NCBI GenBank assembly: GCA_937136055.1
Contig: CAKZOD010000050.1
Coordinates: 1-64,000, forward strand
Origin: an uncultured Oceanospirillaceae bacterium
Lineage (GTDB): Bacteria; Pseudomonadota; Gammaproteobacteria; Pseudomonadales; Balneatricaceae
Reading direction: 5' to 3'
DNA length: 64,000 nt
In this document: in pieces, positions 17,410-26,925 of the stretch
Position numbering within the stretch: the first letter of the stretch is position 1
How the letters are laid out: the number at the start of each line of letters is the position of its first letter
Translations under genes and position numbers: made by a program
Notes under the pieces: generated by a model
Told to the model about the DNA's origin: nothing
What the model saw: only the letters and a program-made list of their open reading frames with translations
The model's database searches: none

Positions 17410-17586
17410 TCATCCGTAGTCGCCAGTATGCCAATTAATGATCTCTTTCAGCGTTTTATCAACCATTGTTACACTTTTAGCAGGTAGAATACCGATAACT
17501 TTTTACACGCCAATTTAATGATCCTTAGCGACTTTTATTGCTTCGAAAGAGTTAAAAATACCAAACGTATTTAATTGGTTGTTGGC
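17410..17586 (-). pseudogene. Degenerate small reading frame
   Basis: One minus-strand frame reads FGIFNSFEAIKVAKDH, stop, IGV, stop, KVIGILPAKSVTMVDKTLKE and IINWHTGDYG before its final stop. The composition is protein-like throughout and the two internal TAA codons are only four codons apart, suggesting a decayed gene of about 55-59 codons. No start codon survives and no family was recognised. It lies in the 284-base gap before the DUF3581 gene. This is low-confidence inference. Confidence 0.3.
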
Positions 17587-17617
17587 TCAATAACACAAAC
17601 GGAAAAAACCACATATT

Positions 17618-18325
17618 ATGAATTTATCAGACTTTTATTCCCCAGCTTCGCAAACAGAAAGCTTCGTATTTAGCCGTACTCAAGGCAGCCAATTTGCAAA
17701 AAAAATAGCGGGAGATTTCAACCCATTGCATGATGTTGATGCCAAGAAATTCTGTGTACCTGGGGATTTACTGTTTACGCTTTCACTTGCCAAACTCGGA
17801 GTGAGTGAAAAGATGAAGTTCGATTTTAGCGGAATGGTTAGCGAAGATATTGAGCTTAAATTTGAAGAGCAAAATTCAAATCTTATTAAAGTGGTAGATG
17901 ATCAAGAAAAGCAATACTTGTCTATTGAGCGCGATGGGCAAAAAAGTACAAATGAGCAATTTGCAAACTTGTTAGCACAGCGCTATGTGGCTTTCTCGGG
18001 TTATACTTTTCCGCATATTCTGGTGCCGTTAATGGCTGAGAAAGAAGTGATGATTAACCCTGCTAGACCTATGGTTATCTATCAGAGCATGTCGATTGAA
18101 ATGCAACGTTTTGATGTGACAGAACTTAGCTTAGAAATGATGGAAAGCACGTTAGAAGTAGAAGGTAAGCGCGGTACTGCACTCTTAAAATTCTGCTTTA
18201 AAAGCGCAGATGAAATTGTGGGCTACGGTGAAAAAACAATGATTCTTAGTGGTTTGCGAGCATTTGACCAAGCAGTGATTGATAACTTGGTAAATGATTA
18301 CGAAACTCGAAAAAACACGGGCTAA
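17618..18325 (+). CDS. DUF3581 family protein
   Basis: 235 residues. The N-terminal AGDFNPLHDVDAKKF and VPGDLLF segments recall MaoC/hotdog hydratase-type domains. The overall pattern matches the DUF3581 family found in marine Gammaproteobacteria. A GYTFPHILVPLM segment and a conserved C-terminal FCFKSADEIVGYGEK lie further along. It might bind an acyl group, but no activity is established. It is 60 bases upstream of the P1 peptidase gene on the same strand. Confidence 0.8.
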   Translation: MNLSDFYSPASQTESFVFSRTQGSQFAKKIAGDFNPLHDVDAKKFCVPGDLLFTLSLAKLGVSEKMKFDFSGMVSEDIELKFEEQNSNLIKVVDDQEKQYLSIERDGQKSTNEQFANLLAQRYVAFSGYTFPHILVPLMAEKEVMINPARPMVIYQSMSIEMQRFDVTELSLEMMESTLEVEGKRGTALLKFCFKSADEIVGYGEKTMILSGLRAFDQAVIDNLVNDYETRKNTG

Positions 18326-18385
18326 TTTTTAGGGGGCACTGTTAGGTGGGTGCGAAAGTTTTTGTGAGTTCAGAGGGGATTTTGC

Positions 18386-19438
18386 GTGAGTAGTAGTATG
18401 AAAAATATCGTATTTACCAATAAACAAAGTTTTGAGAAAGGCCCATCTAACAGCATTACAGATGTCTCAGGCATCAGTGTGGGGCATTGCACACTCAGTG
18501 ATGGAGATATTCAAACGGGTGTAACTGCTATCCTTCCCCATCAAGGAAACCTATTTTTAAATAAGTGCGTTGCAGCTGTTGATGTGATCAATGGCTTTGG
18601 AAAATCAGTTGGCTTGATGCAGTTAGAAGAGCTAGGTCAGCTTGAAACACCGATTGTTTTAACCAATACACTTTCAGTCGGTACCGCTAGCGATACATTG
18701 ATTAAATATATGTTAAAGGATAACCCGCTTATTGGCGCAAATGGCACTGTTAATCCATTAGTGATGGAGTGTAATGATGGTTTTCTTAACGATATCCGAG
18801 CACAGAATATTACCGCTGAGCATGTTCAAACAGCCCTTGCTAATACTTCAATTGATTTTCAACAAGGCAGTGTAGGTGCCGGTAGAGGGATGTCTGCATA
18901 CAAATTAAAAGGGGGGATTGGTAGTGCCTCTAGAGCTCTTTCGTTTGCTGATAAAAGCTATACAATCGGCACTCTTGTCATGAGCAATATGGGGCGACTT
19001 GAAGATTTTTGCCTTTATAGTGCTGATCTTAAAGAAACGTTACAAGAGTTGTTAGATCTAGAGAAACAGCAAATATCTGCAGCAGATAAAGGCTCAATTA
19101 TCATGCTTATCGCTACGGATTTGCCGTTAGATGCAAGGCAACTTAAGCGTGTCGCAAAGCGTGCTGTAATCGGTTTAGCGAAGACCGGCAGCCAGTTAGG
19201 TACCGGTAGCGGGGATGTATGTTTGGCGTTTAGTACTGCCAATCAAATTGCCCATCAAGGGGAGGCTATTGAATCTGTTAAGCGCTTTAGTGATGCGCAT
19301 ATCGATACTGTTTTTGATGCCAGTATTGAAGCGATCGAAGAAGCTATTTTGAACAGTATGTGGCATGCACAATCCGTTACAGGTCATCAAAAAAATACTC
19401 GTATATCTCTGCAATCACTATTAAACCAAAGTGCTTAA
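18386..19438 (+). CDS. P1 family peptidase (DmpA/aminopeptidase type)
   Basis: 350 residues. Motifs of the self-cleaving N-terminal-nucleophile P1 family are present: ITDVSGISVGHCTL, LPHQGNLF, AAVDVINGFGKSVGL, the GSVGAGRGMSAYKLKGGIGS block, and TGSQLGTGSGDVCLAF in the C-terminal part. These enzymes are D- or beta-aminopeptidases that are cut before a Ser or Thr nucleophile. The start is GTG with GAGGGG upstream; an ATG four codons later is possible. Cytoplasmic, with no signal peptide. Confidence 0.88.
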   Translation: MSSSMKNIVFTNKQSFEKGPSNSITDVSGISVGHCTLSDGDIQTGVTAILPHQGNLFLNKCVAAVDVINGFGKSVGLMQLEELGQLETPIVLTNTLSVGTASDTLIKYMLKDNPLIGANGTVNPLVMECNDGFLNDIRAQNITAEHVQTALANTSIDFQQGSVGAGRGMSAYKLKGGIGSASRALSFADKSYTIGTLVMSNMGRLEDFCLYSADLKETLQELLDLEKQQISAADKGSIIMLIATDLPLDARQLKRVAKRAVIGLAKTGSQLGTGSGDVCLAFSTANQIAHQGEAIESVKRFSDAHIDTVFDASIEAIEEAILNSMWHAQSVTGHQKNTRISLQSLLNQSA

Positions 19439-19442
19439 ATTT

Positions 19443-20333
19443 TCACATAGAGTGGGCATGTAAAGCAAAGCGTTCAAGCTGCTGGGCTAATGAGCGGCTA
19501 ATTTCAGTATTGATCCCCCAGTGTTGCCAGTATAGGGGGATATCTATCGATGATTCTGGGGTAACAAGTACTAACTCTTTACTGTTTAAATAACGTTGCA
19601 CTTGCTCTTTAGGTGCCATGCCAAAGCCCATTCCTCGTATAATCCATTCGATATACCCCTCGGAAGATGGCACAAAATGATGATACTGCTGATTTGCTTC
19701 TATATTAAAAAAGCGTTTTAGGTATTCATGTTGTAGCTGATCTTTGCGGTTAAAAATGACCGTGGGGGCCTTCTTAAGCGTATTACCATTCACACCTTGT
19801 TTAAAATACTTCGCAACAAAGCTTGGGCTGGCAATGCAGTGGTATTTAACTTTGCCCAGTGATGTTGTCGTACAGCCTTGGAAAACTTGTTTAACAGAGC
19901 TGATACAACCAATCACATCACCACTCCGCAGCAGCTGGTGGGTTTGATCTTGATCGTCAATTTTTAAATCGAGCAGCACTTTGTGTTGCTCGCACCAAGG
20001 CGCTAAAGCACTTAATAACCAAGTAGCAAGGGTGTCGGCATTAGTGGCGATTGATATTTTCATCCATTGAGATTGTTTGCGCGGTGCTAAATCTGTCATC
20101 AAACTACGTTCAAGTAGTGATAAAGAGTTTGCATATTTAAGTAGCGCTTGGCCTGCTCGAGTAACTTTTATTTGCGGCGAGCGTACCAGTAAACTTTCAC
20201 CGAGCTGTAACTCTAATGACTTTAGACGCTGAGATACAGCTGACTGTGTTATACACAATTGGTCAGCAGCGCGCTCAAAGCTCTCTTGAGAGACAACTGC
20301 CATAAAAGCAGCCAATCCTTTTGTATCAACCAT
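19443..20333 (-). CDS. argP: LysR-type regulator ArgP (IciA/LysG)
   Basis: 296 residues from the ATG at 20333, with GGTGG just upstream; the track uses the ATG at 20345. An N-terminal winged helix (FERAADQLCITQSAVSQRLK) matches ArgP/LysG closely. A LysR effector-binding domain follows. ArgP activates the arginine/lysine exporter gene in response to basic amino acids. The exporter gene argO lies divergently at 20739, fitting that role. A 270-bp palindromic repeat element occupies most of the gap between them. Confidence 0.9.
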   Translation of the reverse strand: MVDTKGLAAFMAVVSQESFERAADQLCITQSAVSQRLKSLELQLGESLLVRSPQIKVTRAGQALLKYANSLSLLERSLMTDLAPRKQSQWMKISIATNADTLATWLLSALAPWCEQHKVLLDLKIDDQDQTHQLLRSGDVIGCISSVKQVFQGCTTTSLGKVKYHCIASPSFVAKYFKQGVNGNTLKKAPTVIFNRKDQLQHEYLKRFFNIEANQQYHHFVPSSEGYIEWIIRGMGFGMAPKEQVQRYLNSKELVLVTPESSIDIPLYWQHWGINTEISRSLAQQLERFALHAHSM

Positions 20334-20352
20334 TATTGCCACCATTTATATG

Positions 20353-20622
20353 CTAAGGAACATGCGATTAAGTCCCAAAATCTTCTCTGTGGATAACTAA
20401 GGGGCCAGATCCGCGGAAAAATACGCAGTGAATGGCCAGTCCTTTACAAGTGTTTTGACAAAGGAGGTGGCCCCTTAGATATCCACCCTACGGGGCGTAC
20501 AGGATATTCCGTGCTCTTCGTTAATGCTTTTCGCCGGGCAACCAGCCCGCCTGTAAGCATTGCCTCAATCACGAAAAACCCTGTGCGCCAGAGGCGTTTG
20601 GGACTTCATCGCATGTTCCCTA
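20353..20622. repeat. Palindromic repeat element, long copy A
   Basis: Outer arms CTAAGGAACATGCGATTAAG and its near-complement at 20601-20622 (GGACTTCATCGCATGTTCCC). Inside are nested helices: CTAAGGGGCCA / TGGCCCCTTAG, CCTTT / AAAGG, GGCGTACAGG / CCTGTGCGCC, AATGCTT / AAGCATT and GGGC / GCCC. Copy B (27173-27515) folds the same way with compensating changes, and copy C (39357-39420) keeps the outer arms. No ORF is inside. It could be a MITE-like element and/or encode a structured RNA. Confidence 0.85.
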
Positions 20623-20738
20623 AACAGATAGTTATGCGAACTATATTAATTATTCTAATGGATATTAAAAATCTTTAATTTTACTTATTTGTGATGATAG
20701 CGCATAGTCAGCGCCATTGTGAATAGTGAGGTGCAGGT

Positions 20739-21350
20739 ATGTTATTTTTTCCCTTCTTTAAAGGTTTAGGTATTGGAGCTAGTTTAATTATTGCGATTGG
20801 AGCACAAAATGCTTTTGTGCTGAGTAATGCGGTGAAAAAGCAACATGCTTTCGCGATTGGCACAGTGTGTATGGTGATTGATATTGTGCTGATCTACAGC
20901 GGGGTTTTAGGGTTGGGTGCAATCATTAAAAAGTATCCTGTGATGATTACCTTCGCGAGCTACTTTGGTGCAGCATTTTTAATAGTGTATGGTTTTTGGG
21001 CGTTTAGAAGAGCGCTAAACCCTAGTGCCTTAGCCACTCAGTCAGTGAAGAAAATGTCTTTATTAGTGGCTGTATCAAGTACAGCTGCTTTGAGTTTATT
21101 AAATCCACACGTGTATTTAGATACTGTTATTTTACTTGGTAGTATCGGCGGGCAATTACCTGGTAACCAGCCTTTATGGTTTGCTTTTGGTGCAAGTGTG
21201 GCATCCGTGTTGTGGTTCAGTGTACTGGTAGTAGGTGGGATTGCACTGGCTCCTTGGTTTAAAAGTGAGAAGAGCTGGCAGTTATTAGATTCCTTTGTAG
21301 GAATCACAATGTGGATTATTGCAGGCTTTTTAATTAACTCTGTTATTTAG
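20739..21350 (+). CDS. argO: LysE/ArgO basic amino acid exporter
   Basis: 203 residues, six predicted membrane helices. The N-terminal signature GASLIIAIGAQNAFVLSNA and the later SLLNPHVYLDTVILLG are characteristic of LysE/ArgO. It exports arginine and/or lysine across the inner membrane and prevents overload. It is divergent from argP, its expected activator. Only about 115 bases separate the repeat element from its start, so its promoter must lie there or inside the element. Confidence 0.92.
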   Translation: MLFFPFFKGLGIGASLIIAIGAQNAFVLSNAVKKQHAFAIGTVCMVIDIVLIYSGVLGLGAIIKKYPVMITFASYFGAAFLIVYGFWAFRRALNPSALATQSVKKMSLLVAVSSTAALSLLNPHVYLDTVILLGSIGGQLPGNQPLWFAFGASVASVLWFSVLVVGGIALAPWFKSEKSWQLLDSFVGITMWIIAGFLINSVI

Positions 21351-21362
21351 TTGCTAATCGGC

Positions 21363-21968
21363 TCAGTGAGCATTATGTCTGGCTGAGAAGTGTTGAGTTA
21401 ATGCGCCTAAAAAAATCATGGAATAACCCAGTAATTCTAAGCTTTCTTGAATAATATTTTTGATATAGCTGGCATCTGACCGCGAGAGCATTGTTAACCA
21501 AATGGTGCTATTGCCGTATAAGCGCGAGAAGATCAAGGTGATCGCTAATCCACACATCATATAGCCGAAAGCTTTGGTTTTTATTGCTAGTGCAAGTGGT
21601 GAAAAGATGGGTAGCTTATTTTTAATCACAGTGTACATGCCAAAGCAAAAAGTGATGAAAACAGGGACTTTCCAAGAACCGTGATAAATAAAGTCTAAAT
21701 AATAATCAGCCTCTCTAATGAATATCATTGCGAGTAAGGTGGTTGCTAAATACAACGGAGCTTTGAGTGTATCGCTAAGCTGGGCTTCTTTGTAGAACAT
21801 AACAGTACTTGCTAAAACAAGTGACGATTGGCTTATCTCTGTTAGTGATAGTTCAGACATTCGGTTTTGGAAGATAGCCGTATCGATGTAGGCGGCAGCA
21901 GGAATGAACAGCATAATGAAAAATAGGAATGAAATATCGAGTAAAGGTATCTTTGAGTCGTAGTGCAA
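21363..21968 (-). CDS. Integral membrane protein of unknown function
   Basis: 201 residues with about six hydrophobic helices and short loops. A segment FIREADYYLDFIYHGSWKVP sits between helices. No named family was recognised. It is convergent with argO, 13 bases apart, with no clear terminator between them. Confidence 0.6.
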   Translation of the reverse strand: MHYDSKIPLLDISFLFFIMLFIPAAAYIDTAIFQNRMSELSLTEISQSSLVLASTVMFYKEAQLSDTLKAPLYLATTLLAMIFIREADYYLDFIYHGSWKVPVFITFCFGMYTVIKNKLPIFSPLALAIKTKAFGYMMCGLAITLIFSRLYGNSTIWLTMLSRSDASYIKNIIQESLELLGYSMIFLGALTQHFSARHNAH

Positions 21969-22135
21969 AGCTTTTCTCCTCTAGATCGTTTCTCTTTCAA
22001 AATAACATGTTTAGGTTTTGGATAACAAATAAGTAAAATGTTTTTACTATAGATGGTTTTGTGGCAAGGAAAGCTAAAGCAGCGCTATGAATGTATTATT
22101 CAATAGTACTGCTTTTAATACTTTTTAGTTTAATA

Positions 22136-22891
22136 TTAGAACGTGTAGCCAACACCAATAAAAGTATTCCACGTTGTACTGCGATCAACAATTGAAGAAT
22201 CTTTAATATCACTATCTAGCTTTTTAATACTGCTTCCATGGATAACTTTTAATTTATCATTTACAGGGTAAACAAAGTTGTAAGCAAGGTAAGGGTTGAT
22301 GGCTGTGTCAGCTTTATAAGCGGCGCGTGTTGCAGTCGCTTCATTTGCTTTAACGCCATAGTAATAGTCAGTGAAATCTTCACTTAAGATTTCAAAGCCA
22401 GCAGCAGGTTGGAAAAAACCGCCCATTAATGGCATTGATTGTGAATAATTCATATCAAACACATAACCTTTATGCGTTGATGAAACATCAGCGAGTAGGC
22501 TTGCCTCGATTGCACCAGGACCGACTTCATATCCTAATTGTAATCCCAGATCGATACTCGCTTTACGTTTTTTCATACCCGAAAACGCATCAGAGTCATC
22601 ATCATCAAAGCCACTACCGGCAGAGTTTAATAGCGCTGAAACAGATAGTGGAGACTGCTCGTTATCGTACAAGTCAACAGTGACTCCTGATGCTCCTATA
22701 CTCCAGCCTTCACCTTGGTATTCGATCAGTGGCATAGCGCCGGATTCATCTTTAAACCCTTTGTATTCTGACTTTGAAGTGTATACGCCGGCACCAAGTG
22801 TAAATTCTCCCGCTTGTGCTTGTTGAGCTGCGATAACAGCTACAGCACTTAATGATAGCGCAAGTAATGTTTTAAGTTTGCTAAGTTTCAT
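22136..22891 (-). CDS. MipA/OmpV family outer membrane protein
   Basis: 251 residues from the ATG at 22891; the GAGAGA site fits it better than the upstream ATG at 22903. A signal peptide ends at AQAG. The mature sequence alternates as a beta barrel: GAGVYTSKSEYKG, a PLIEYQGEGWSIGASG pattern typical of MipA/OmpV, and a terminal aromatic residue (GYTF) for outer membrane assembly. It lies next to an RstBA-like system, an arrangement often seen for MipA-type genes, so that pair may control it (inference). Confidence 0.88.
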   Translation of the reverse strand: MKLSKLKTLLALSLSAVAVIAAQQAQAGEFTLGAGVYTSKSEYKGFKDESGAMPLIEYQGEGWSIGASGVTVDLYDNEQSPLSVSALLNSAGSGFDDDDSDAFSGMKKRKASIDLGLQLGYEVGPGAIEASLLADVSSTHKGYVFDMNYSQSMPLMGGFFQPAAGFEILSEDFTDYYYGVKANEATATRAAYKADTAINPYLAYNFVYPVNDKLKVIHGSSIKKLDSDIKDSSIVDRSTTWNTFIGVGYTF

Positions 22892-23065
22892 AATGTCTCT
22901 CAATAGTAAATTTATGTAATGAGCATATGATGCCTAAAAGGTTGTAGAGACAATATTGTCATTGTGTATCTTTTTGTACCAAGAAATTAAGGGGAATAAA
23001 GAGAAAGGAGACAATGTATGTTGATGTGTATTCGGGGGTATTGAGGGAAGAGGGTATAAAGTTTA

Positions 23066-23101
23066 TTAGCGATGCTAAGAAGAAGTGTTTAGCATCGCTA
23101 A
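23066..23101. repeat. Perfect 13-bp inverted repeat
   Basis: TTAGCGATGCTAA and TTAGCATCGCTAA form a perfect stem with a 10-base loop. It lies 25 bases past the stop of the minus-strand kinase gene, so it may be its terminator, although no good T-run follows. Confidence 0.7.
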
Positions 23102-23125
23102 CATTTAGTATTTTATAACAGGTGT

Positions 23126-24412
23126 TTAAGCAGGTGTACTCAGTGGCAAGTATAAGCAGACAGATGCACCCCCTAATTGGGATTGAGTGATAATTATCTT
23201 ACCGCCGTGTTGTTGGGCGATGCCTCTAACGATCGACAACCCTAAACCGTGCCCACCTGAGTTACGTGTGCGGGCATCATCTAGGCGCTCGAAAGGCTCT
23301 ACCACTCTTTGTCTTTCAGATTCAGGAATACCAATGCCGTCATCTTCTACGCAGACAATGGCGTATTCGTCATTTTGTGTATAGCGGATTTGAATTTGCT
23401 GCTGAGCATGAATGTCAGCATTGCGTACTAGGTTACTCAAAGCACGCATTAGTAAACGGGAGTCAAAAGCGAGTGAGATTTTATCACCCAGCTCAATGGA
23501 AAGTGCTTTTTTGCAGCTGCGTTGTAAGATAGGACGATGCTCATTTAGCCAGGCACTCAGCTCTTGAGTATGTAAAACAAAGCTCTCTTCATTTAGCTCC
23601 ATACGTGCATATCTAAGCATTTCATCAACTAGCTGATCAAGTTCGGTAAGGTCTTCCTCAATCCCTAATATGTAGTGTTGATGCTCTTCTTGAGAGATAC
23701 CGTATTCGAGCAACTCACTTTGACAGCGCAGTCTAAAAATAGGTGTTCGTAACTCATGGGCAACAGCGTTAGTTAGGCGTTGATGGCTACCGATGAGCTG
23801 CTCGATGCGCTCAGCCATTTTATTGAAAGCTGCATTTAAACCGCCAACTTTGCATTTGTAATTTTCAGGTACACGGGTGCTAAATTCACCGTTTGATATC
23901 TTAATTGCGGATAGCTCTAATACTTTGAGCTTGCGGTGAAAAAAGTACACCCAAAGCGCTAATATAATCGCAATGGTGAAGAAGAAACCGAGCATATAAA
24001 TATTGCCCAAAGTACGCTCAGCTTGCCAGCGCCGAGAACTTTGGTCGGGTTCTACACTAAATATTTGATCGTTGAACATGCGAAAATATACTTTGAATCC
24101 GCGTCCAAACTTTGTTTCAACAATTGAATTAGTGCCATCAAAGGGTTCGAGGTTGAGCTCTCCTGGGTCTTTAACTTGGCGCAAAACCAAGTCTTCAGCA
24201 CTCAATGCTTTGTACATTGACTCGAGCATGATTTCTTCGTTGCCAAGCTCCTCTATCTTGGAGAATAAAACAGAATAAGCTTCAACCGATTTTGAAATGT
24301 TTTCAACTTCTACATTATAAAAGTTCTTACTGGTAATGTAGTCGATGGCAAAGAAAATGCTAAAAACTGCACCAATGATTGTAATGTAAAGGGTGAAAAA
24401 TAAACGTGCCAT
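23126..24412 (-). CDS. Sensor histidine kinase, RstB-like
   Basis: 428 residues. A membrane helix (about 4-24) is followed by a periplasmic sensor of about 110 residues, a second helix (about 134-156) and HAMP (about 160-210). The phosphorylation site is AVAHELRTPIFRLR. The ATPase domain carries N (NLVRNADIHA), G1 (DDGIGIPE) and G2 (GGHGLGLSIV) boxes. It would autophosphorylate and activate the response regulator encoded 131 bases upstream on the same strand. The pair and the neighbouring MipA gene resemble an RstAB-type envelope or stress system. The signal is unknown. Confidence 0.9.
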   Translation of the reverse strand: MARLFFTLYITIIGAVFSIFFAIDYITSKNFYNVEVENISKSVEAYSVLFSKIEELGNEEIMLESMYKALSAEDLVLRQVKDPGELNLEPFDGTNSIVETKFGRGFKVYFRMFNDQIFSVEPDQSSRRWQAERTLGNIYMLGFFFTIAIILALWVYFFHRKLKVLELSAIKISNGEFSTRVPENYKCKVGGLNAAFNKMAERIEQLIGSHQRLTNAVAHELRTPIFRLRCQSELLEYGISQEEHQHYILGIEEDLTELDQLVDEMLRYARMELNEESFVLHTQELSAWLNEHRPILQRSCKKALSIELGDKISLAFDSRLLMRALSNLVRNADIHAQQQIQIRYTQNDEYAIVCVEDDGIGIPESERQRVVEPFERLDDARTRNSGGHGLGLSIVRGIAQQHGGKIIITQSQLGGASVCLYLPLSTPA

Positions 24413-24543
24413 AAAAAATACTCAATTGCTTACCCACAGGGAAGAGCTCGGGATTGATTCGCTGTTTTAACACTTTGACACATTAGTGGAGTAATAACAG
24501 TCCGATAATGTATCTGTTTGTAAGAGCGTGATTGATTATTTCG

Positions 24544-25275
24544 TTACCATTCGCTTGAAACGAGCAAATAGCCTTTTCCTCTTAAAGTAATAATACGCTT
24601 AGGTAGTGCGGGATCATCTTGCAGCTTTTTGCGCAGCAATACGATTTTGTTATCAATGGTTCTATCAATGCCGTCATAGTCGATGCCGCGCGTCAATTTA
24701 ACTAAGTGCTCACGTGACAGCACTTGGTCAGCATGTGAGACTAAAATGAGTAAAAGGTCAAATTCACTAGGAGTGAGATTAATGAGTTCGCCATCTAATA
24801 GGCAACGCTGTGTGAGTTTGTTGAGTTGCAAGCTACCTAGCTGCAAGACATTATCATCTTCATTTGCTTCTAAGTGATCGCTTTCATCTTTTGGGCTGGG
24901 CTCTGAAGCGAGCTCTTTGCGTCGTAATAACATGCGAATCCGCGCTAATAAAACTCTCGGCTGCAGCGGCTTACACACAAAATCATCGGCACCCATCTCA
25001 AGGGCTGCAACTTGATCCATATCATCGTCACTAGCGGTTAAGATTAAAATCTTGCCTTTAAAATCAGCACGTATCTCACGACAAACACTCAAACCATCCA
25101 TTTCGGGTAACATTAAATCCAAAATAAGTAGATCAGGGTTATGGCTATCGATTAAACGTTTTGTGTCAGTACCCTTGTGTCCAACCTCAACGCAAAAGCC
25201 ATTACGGGTTAGATATAAGCTCAGTAATTTAGTGAGTTTTTCATCATCTTCAATTAATAAAATGGATTCTGACAT
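24544..25275 (-). CDS. OmpR-family response regulator, RstA-like
   Basis: 243 residues. The receiver domain (about 1-120) has acidic residues IEDDE, the phospho-acceptor Asp in LLILDLMLPEMDG (about 54) and Lys in VCKPLQP. A linker of about 25 polar residues leads to an OmpR winged helix (about 148-240, LTPSEFDLLLILVSHADQV, ending RGKGYLL). It binds DNA and controls transcription. First gene of the pair with the kinase. Confidence 0.92.
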   Translation of the reverse strand: MSESILLIEDDEKLTKLLSLYLTRNGFCVEVGHKGTDTKRLIDSHNPDLLILDLMLPEMDGLSVCREIRADFKGKILILTASDDDMDQVAALEMGADDFVCKPLQPRVLLARIRMLLRRKELASEPSPKDESDHLEANEDDNVLQLGSLQLNKLTQRCLLDGELINLTPSEFDLLLILVSHADQVLSREHLVKLTRGIDYDGIDRTIDNKIVLLRKKLQDDPALPKRIITLRGKGYLLVSSEW

Positions 25276-25533
25276 GCTTTTTTTACCTGCGCTATTTGTA
25301 CGTAAGTGCGAGTTTTATCGCTAACTTATTGAGTGAGTGCATCAATTTAAGTGGCAAGTGTAAAGGTATTAGATGTTCTGCTCTAGTATTGCCCGCAAAT
25401 AAATTGTCAATTATAAGGGGTGTTAGAGAGTGTGATAGCGGTGAAACTGTCATGTTGAATATCCTCTCAATGGCCGCTTTAGTATAGAGATTAAGCCTCG
25501 CAACCATTGAGAGCGTTTATTTAATCAATCAGT

Positions 25534-26925
25534 TTAGTGATTAGCTGATCTGCTTTTAAAATAGCTATAGATACTATCGATTACAAAAAACAGCACTATG
25601 GCTACTCCGGTTACTGGGAATACCACTGATAGAGTTACTAAGGTAAATATACCCAGTTTCCATGCTTTCGGGCTAACTACTTTTGCAGGTGCTGCCAGTG
25701 CATAGCCTTTTGCTGGTCTGCGTTTGAACCAAATGATAATACCTGTGATACAGATAATGATCATAATGATACATAGCAAAGTATTGGCCCATAAATTGAG
25801 ACTGCCAATGCCGCCTTGGTGTAGTGCAATTCCTGCAGCCATGAATTTTGCCATGGGTGAATACTCATCCCAGCCAATATCAGCGAGAATTTTGCCGCTG
25901 TATTGATCGATGTGAACAGTACGATCCAAACGTGGGTCGGTAATATCACCTGACATTGTATTAGCAGTTAGGCTGTATACCGCTTTTTCACTCAAGGGTA
26001 TGCGCAGCTGATAATTTTGCATGTTTAAGCTTTTGGCTTGGGCGACTATTTGGTCGATACTGACTTTTTTGAAAGCAGTCGACTTAGCCACCTGAGTATC
26101 AGATACAGGTAGTTTCGTTTGCTCTAAATTCCAAGGCATTTCCTCCATTACGCCTTGATTGAGAGAGCTGTGAGGTAGTTTAGATAAAGGCACATTGCTC
26201 GATTTCTGCATTGGAAAGCTGCTCCAAGGCTGCACTATTTTACTACCCCAAACACCTGCCCAAGCCAAACCACTGATAATGAAAAAAAGCATAACAATGG
26301 CTGTATATAACCCTAGAGCACTGTGAAGTTCTCGATAGTAGGCACGTTTACCTCTGCCTTTTATCGGCCAAAAGACGGCGCGCTTACTACTGTTATTACT
26401 TGGCCACCACATATATAAACCGCTGAGAATAAGCAGCAGCATTAATCCTGCTGCCGCTTCAATTAAGCGATCGCCAGTATCACCAATTAATAAGCTTCCA
26501 TGAATGTCATTGGCCCAGGCATAAAAGCTACTATTGCGATCAAGTTTATCGAGTATCTCACCGCTGTAGGGGTTTAACGCGATATGCAAGGTTGTCGAGC
26601 CATCTTTGATGATCACAAAAGCAGGCAGCAATTGCGCCTTTGCAGGCATGTACTTCTTGATATGAGCTTCAGGATACCTCTGTTGTACATTGGCTATTAG
26701 TGTTGATACGGCGAGTACATCGTCTTGTTCAGACGGTTGGATGACTGCTAGATTGTATCTGGCAGATTGTATTTGTTTATCAAAGAGCATCACAGTGCCC
26801 GTTATTGATAGCATCAGTAAAAAAGGGATGACAAATAGCCCTGCGTAAAAGTGCCATCGCCAAGCCATTTGATAAAAGGCGCGAGATACTGGCTGAACAA
26901 GGTTCTTGTTTGTTAATTGATTCAA
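25534..26925 (-). CDS. PepSY-associated membrane protein (PiuB-like)
   Basis: 463 residues with four or five membrane helices: about 22-45, 155-175, 205-230, 370-395 and 420-450. Conserved His residues near the helices (WRWHFYAGLFVIPFLL, NDIHGSLLIG, ELHSALGLYTA, GIALHQGGIG) may bind heme. PepSY-like segments lie in the periplasmic loops. Such proteins occur beside TonB receptors and are thought to reduce or process iron or copper chelates at the inner membrane. The DUF2946-like secreted protein upstream on the same strand fits a metal theme. Confidence 0.85.
   Translation of the reverse strand: MNQLTNKNLVQPVSRAFYQMAWRWHFYAGLFVIPFLLMLSITGTVMLFDKQIQSARYNLAVIQPSEQDDVLAVSTLIANVQQRYPEAHIKKYMPAKAQLLPAFVIIKDGSTTLHIALNPYSGEILDKLDRNSSFYAWANDIHGSLLIGDTGDRLIEAAAGLMLLLILSGLYMWWPSNNSSKRAVFWPIKGRGKRAYYRELHSALGLYTAIVMLFFIISGLAWAGVWGSKIVQPWSSFPMQKSSNVPLSKLPHSSLNQGVMEEMPWNLEQTKLPVSDTQVAKSTAFKKVSIDQIVAQAKSLNMQNYQLRIPLSEKAVYSLTANTMSGDITDPRLDRTVHIDQYSGKILADIGWDEYSPMAKFMAAGIALHQGGIGSLNLWANTLLCIIMIIICITGIIIWFKRRPAKGYALAAPAKVVSPKAWKLGIFTLVTLSVVFPVTGVAIVLFFVIDSIYSYFKSRSANH

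Noticed and set aside
20353-20622. IscB-associated HEARO/omega RNA or a known riboswitch
   Set aside because: No IscB-like ORF is adjacent to any copy and I could not match the consensus of a named RNA class by eye.
25292-25507. 71- and 63-residue ORFs upstream of the response regulator
   Set aside because: They lie on opposite strands of the same 250-bp promoter gap, with no ribosome site or motif; both are likely chance ORFs.
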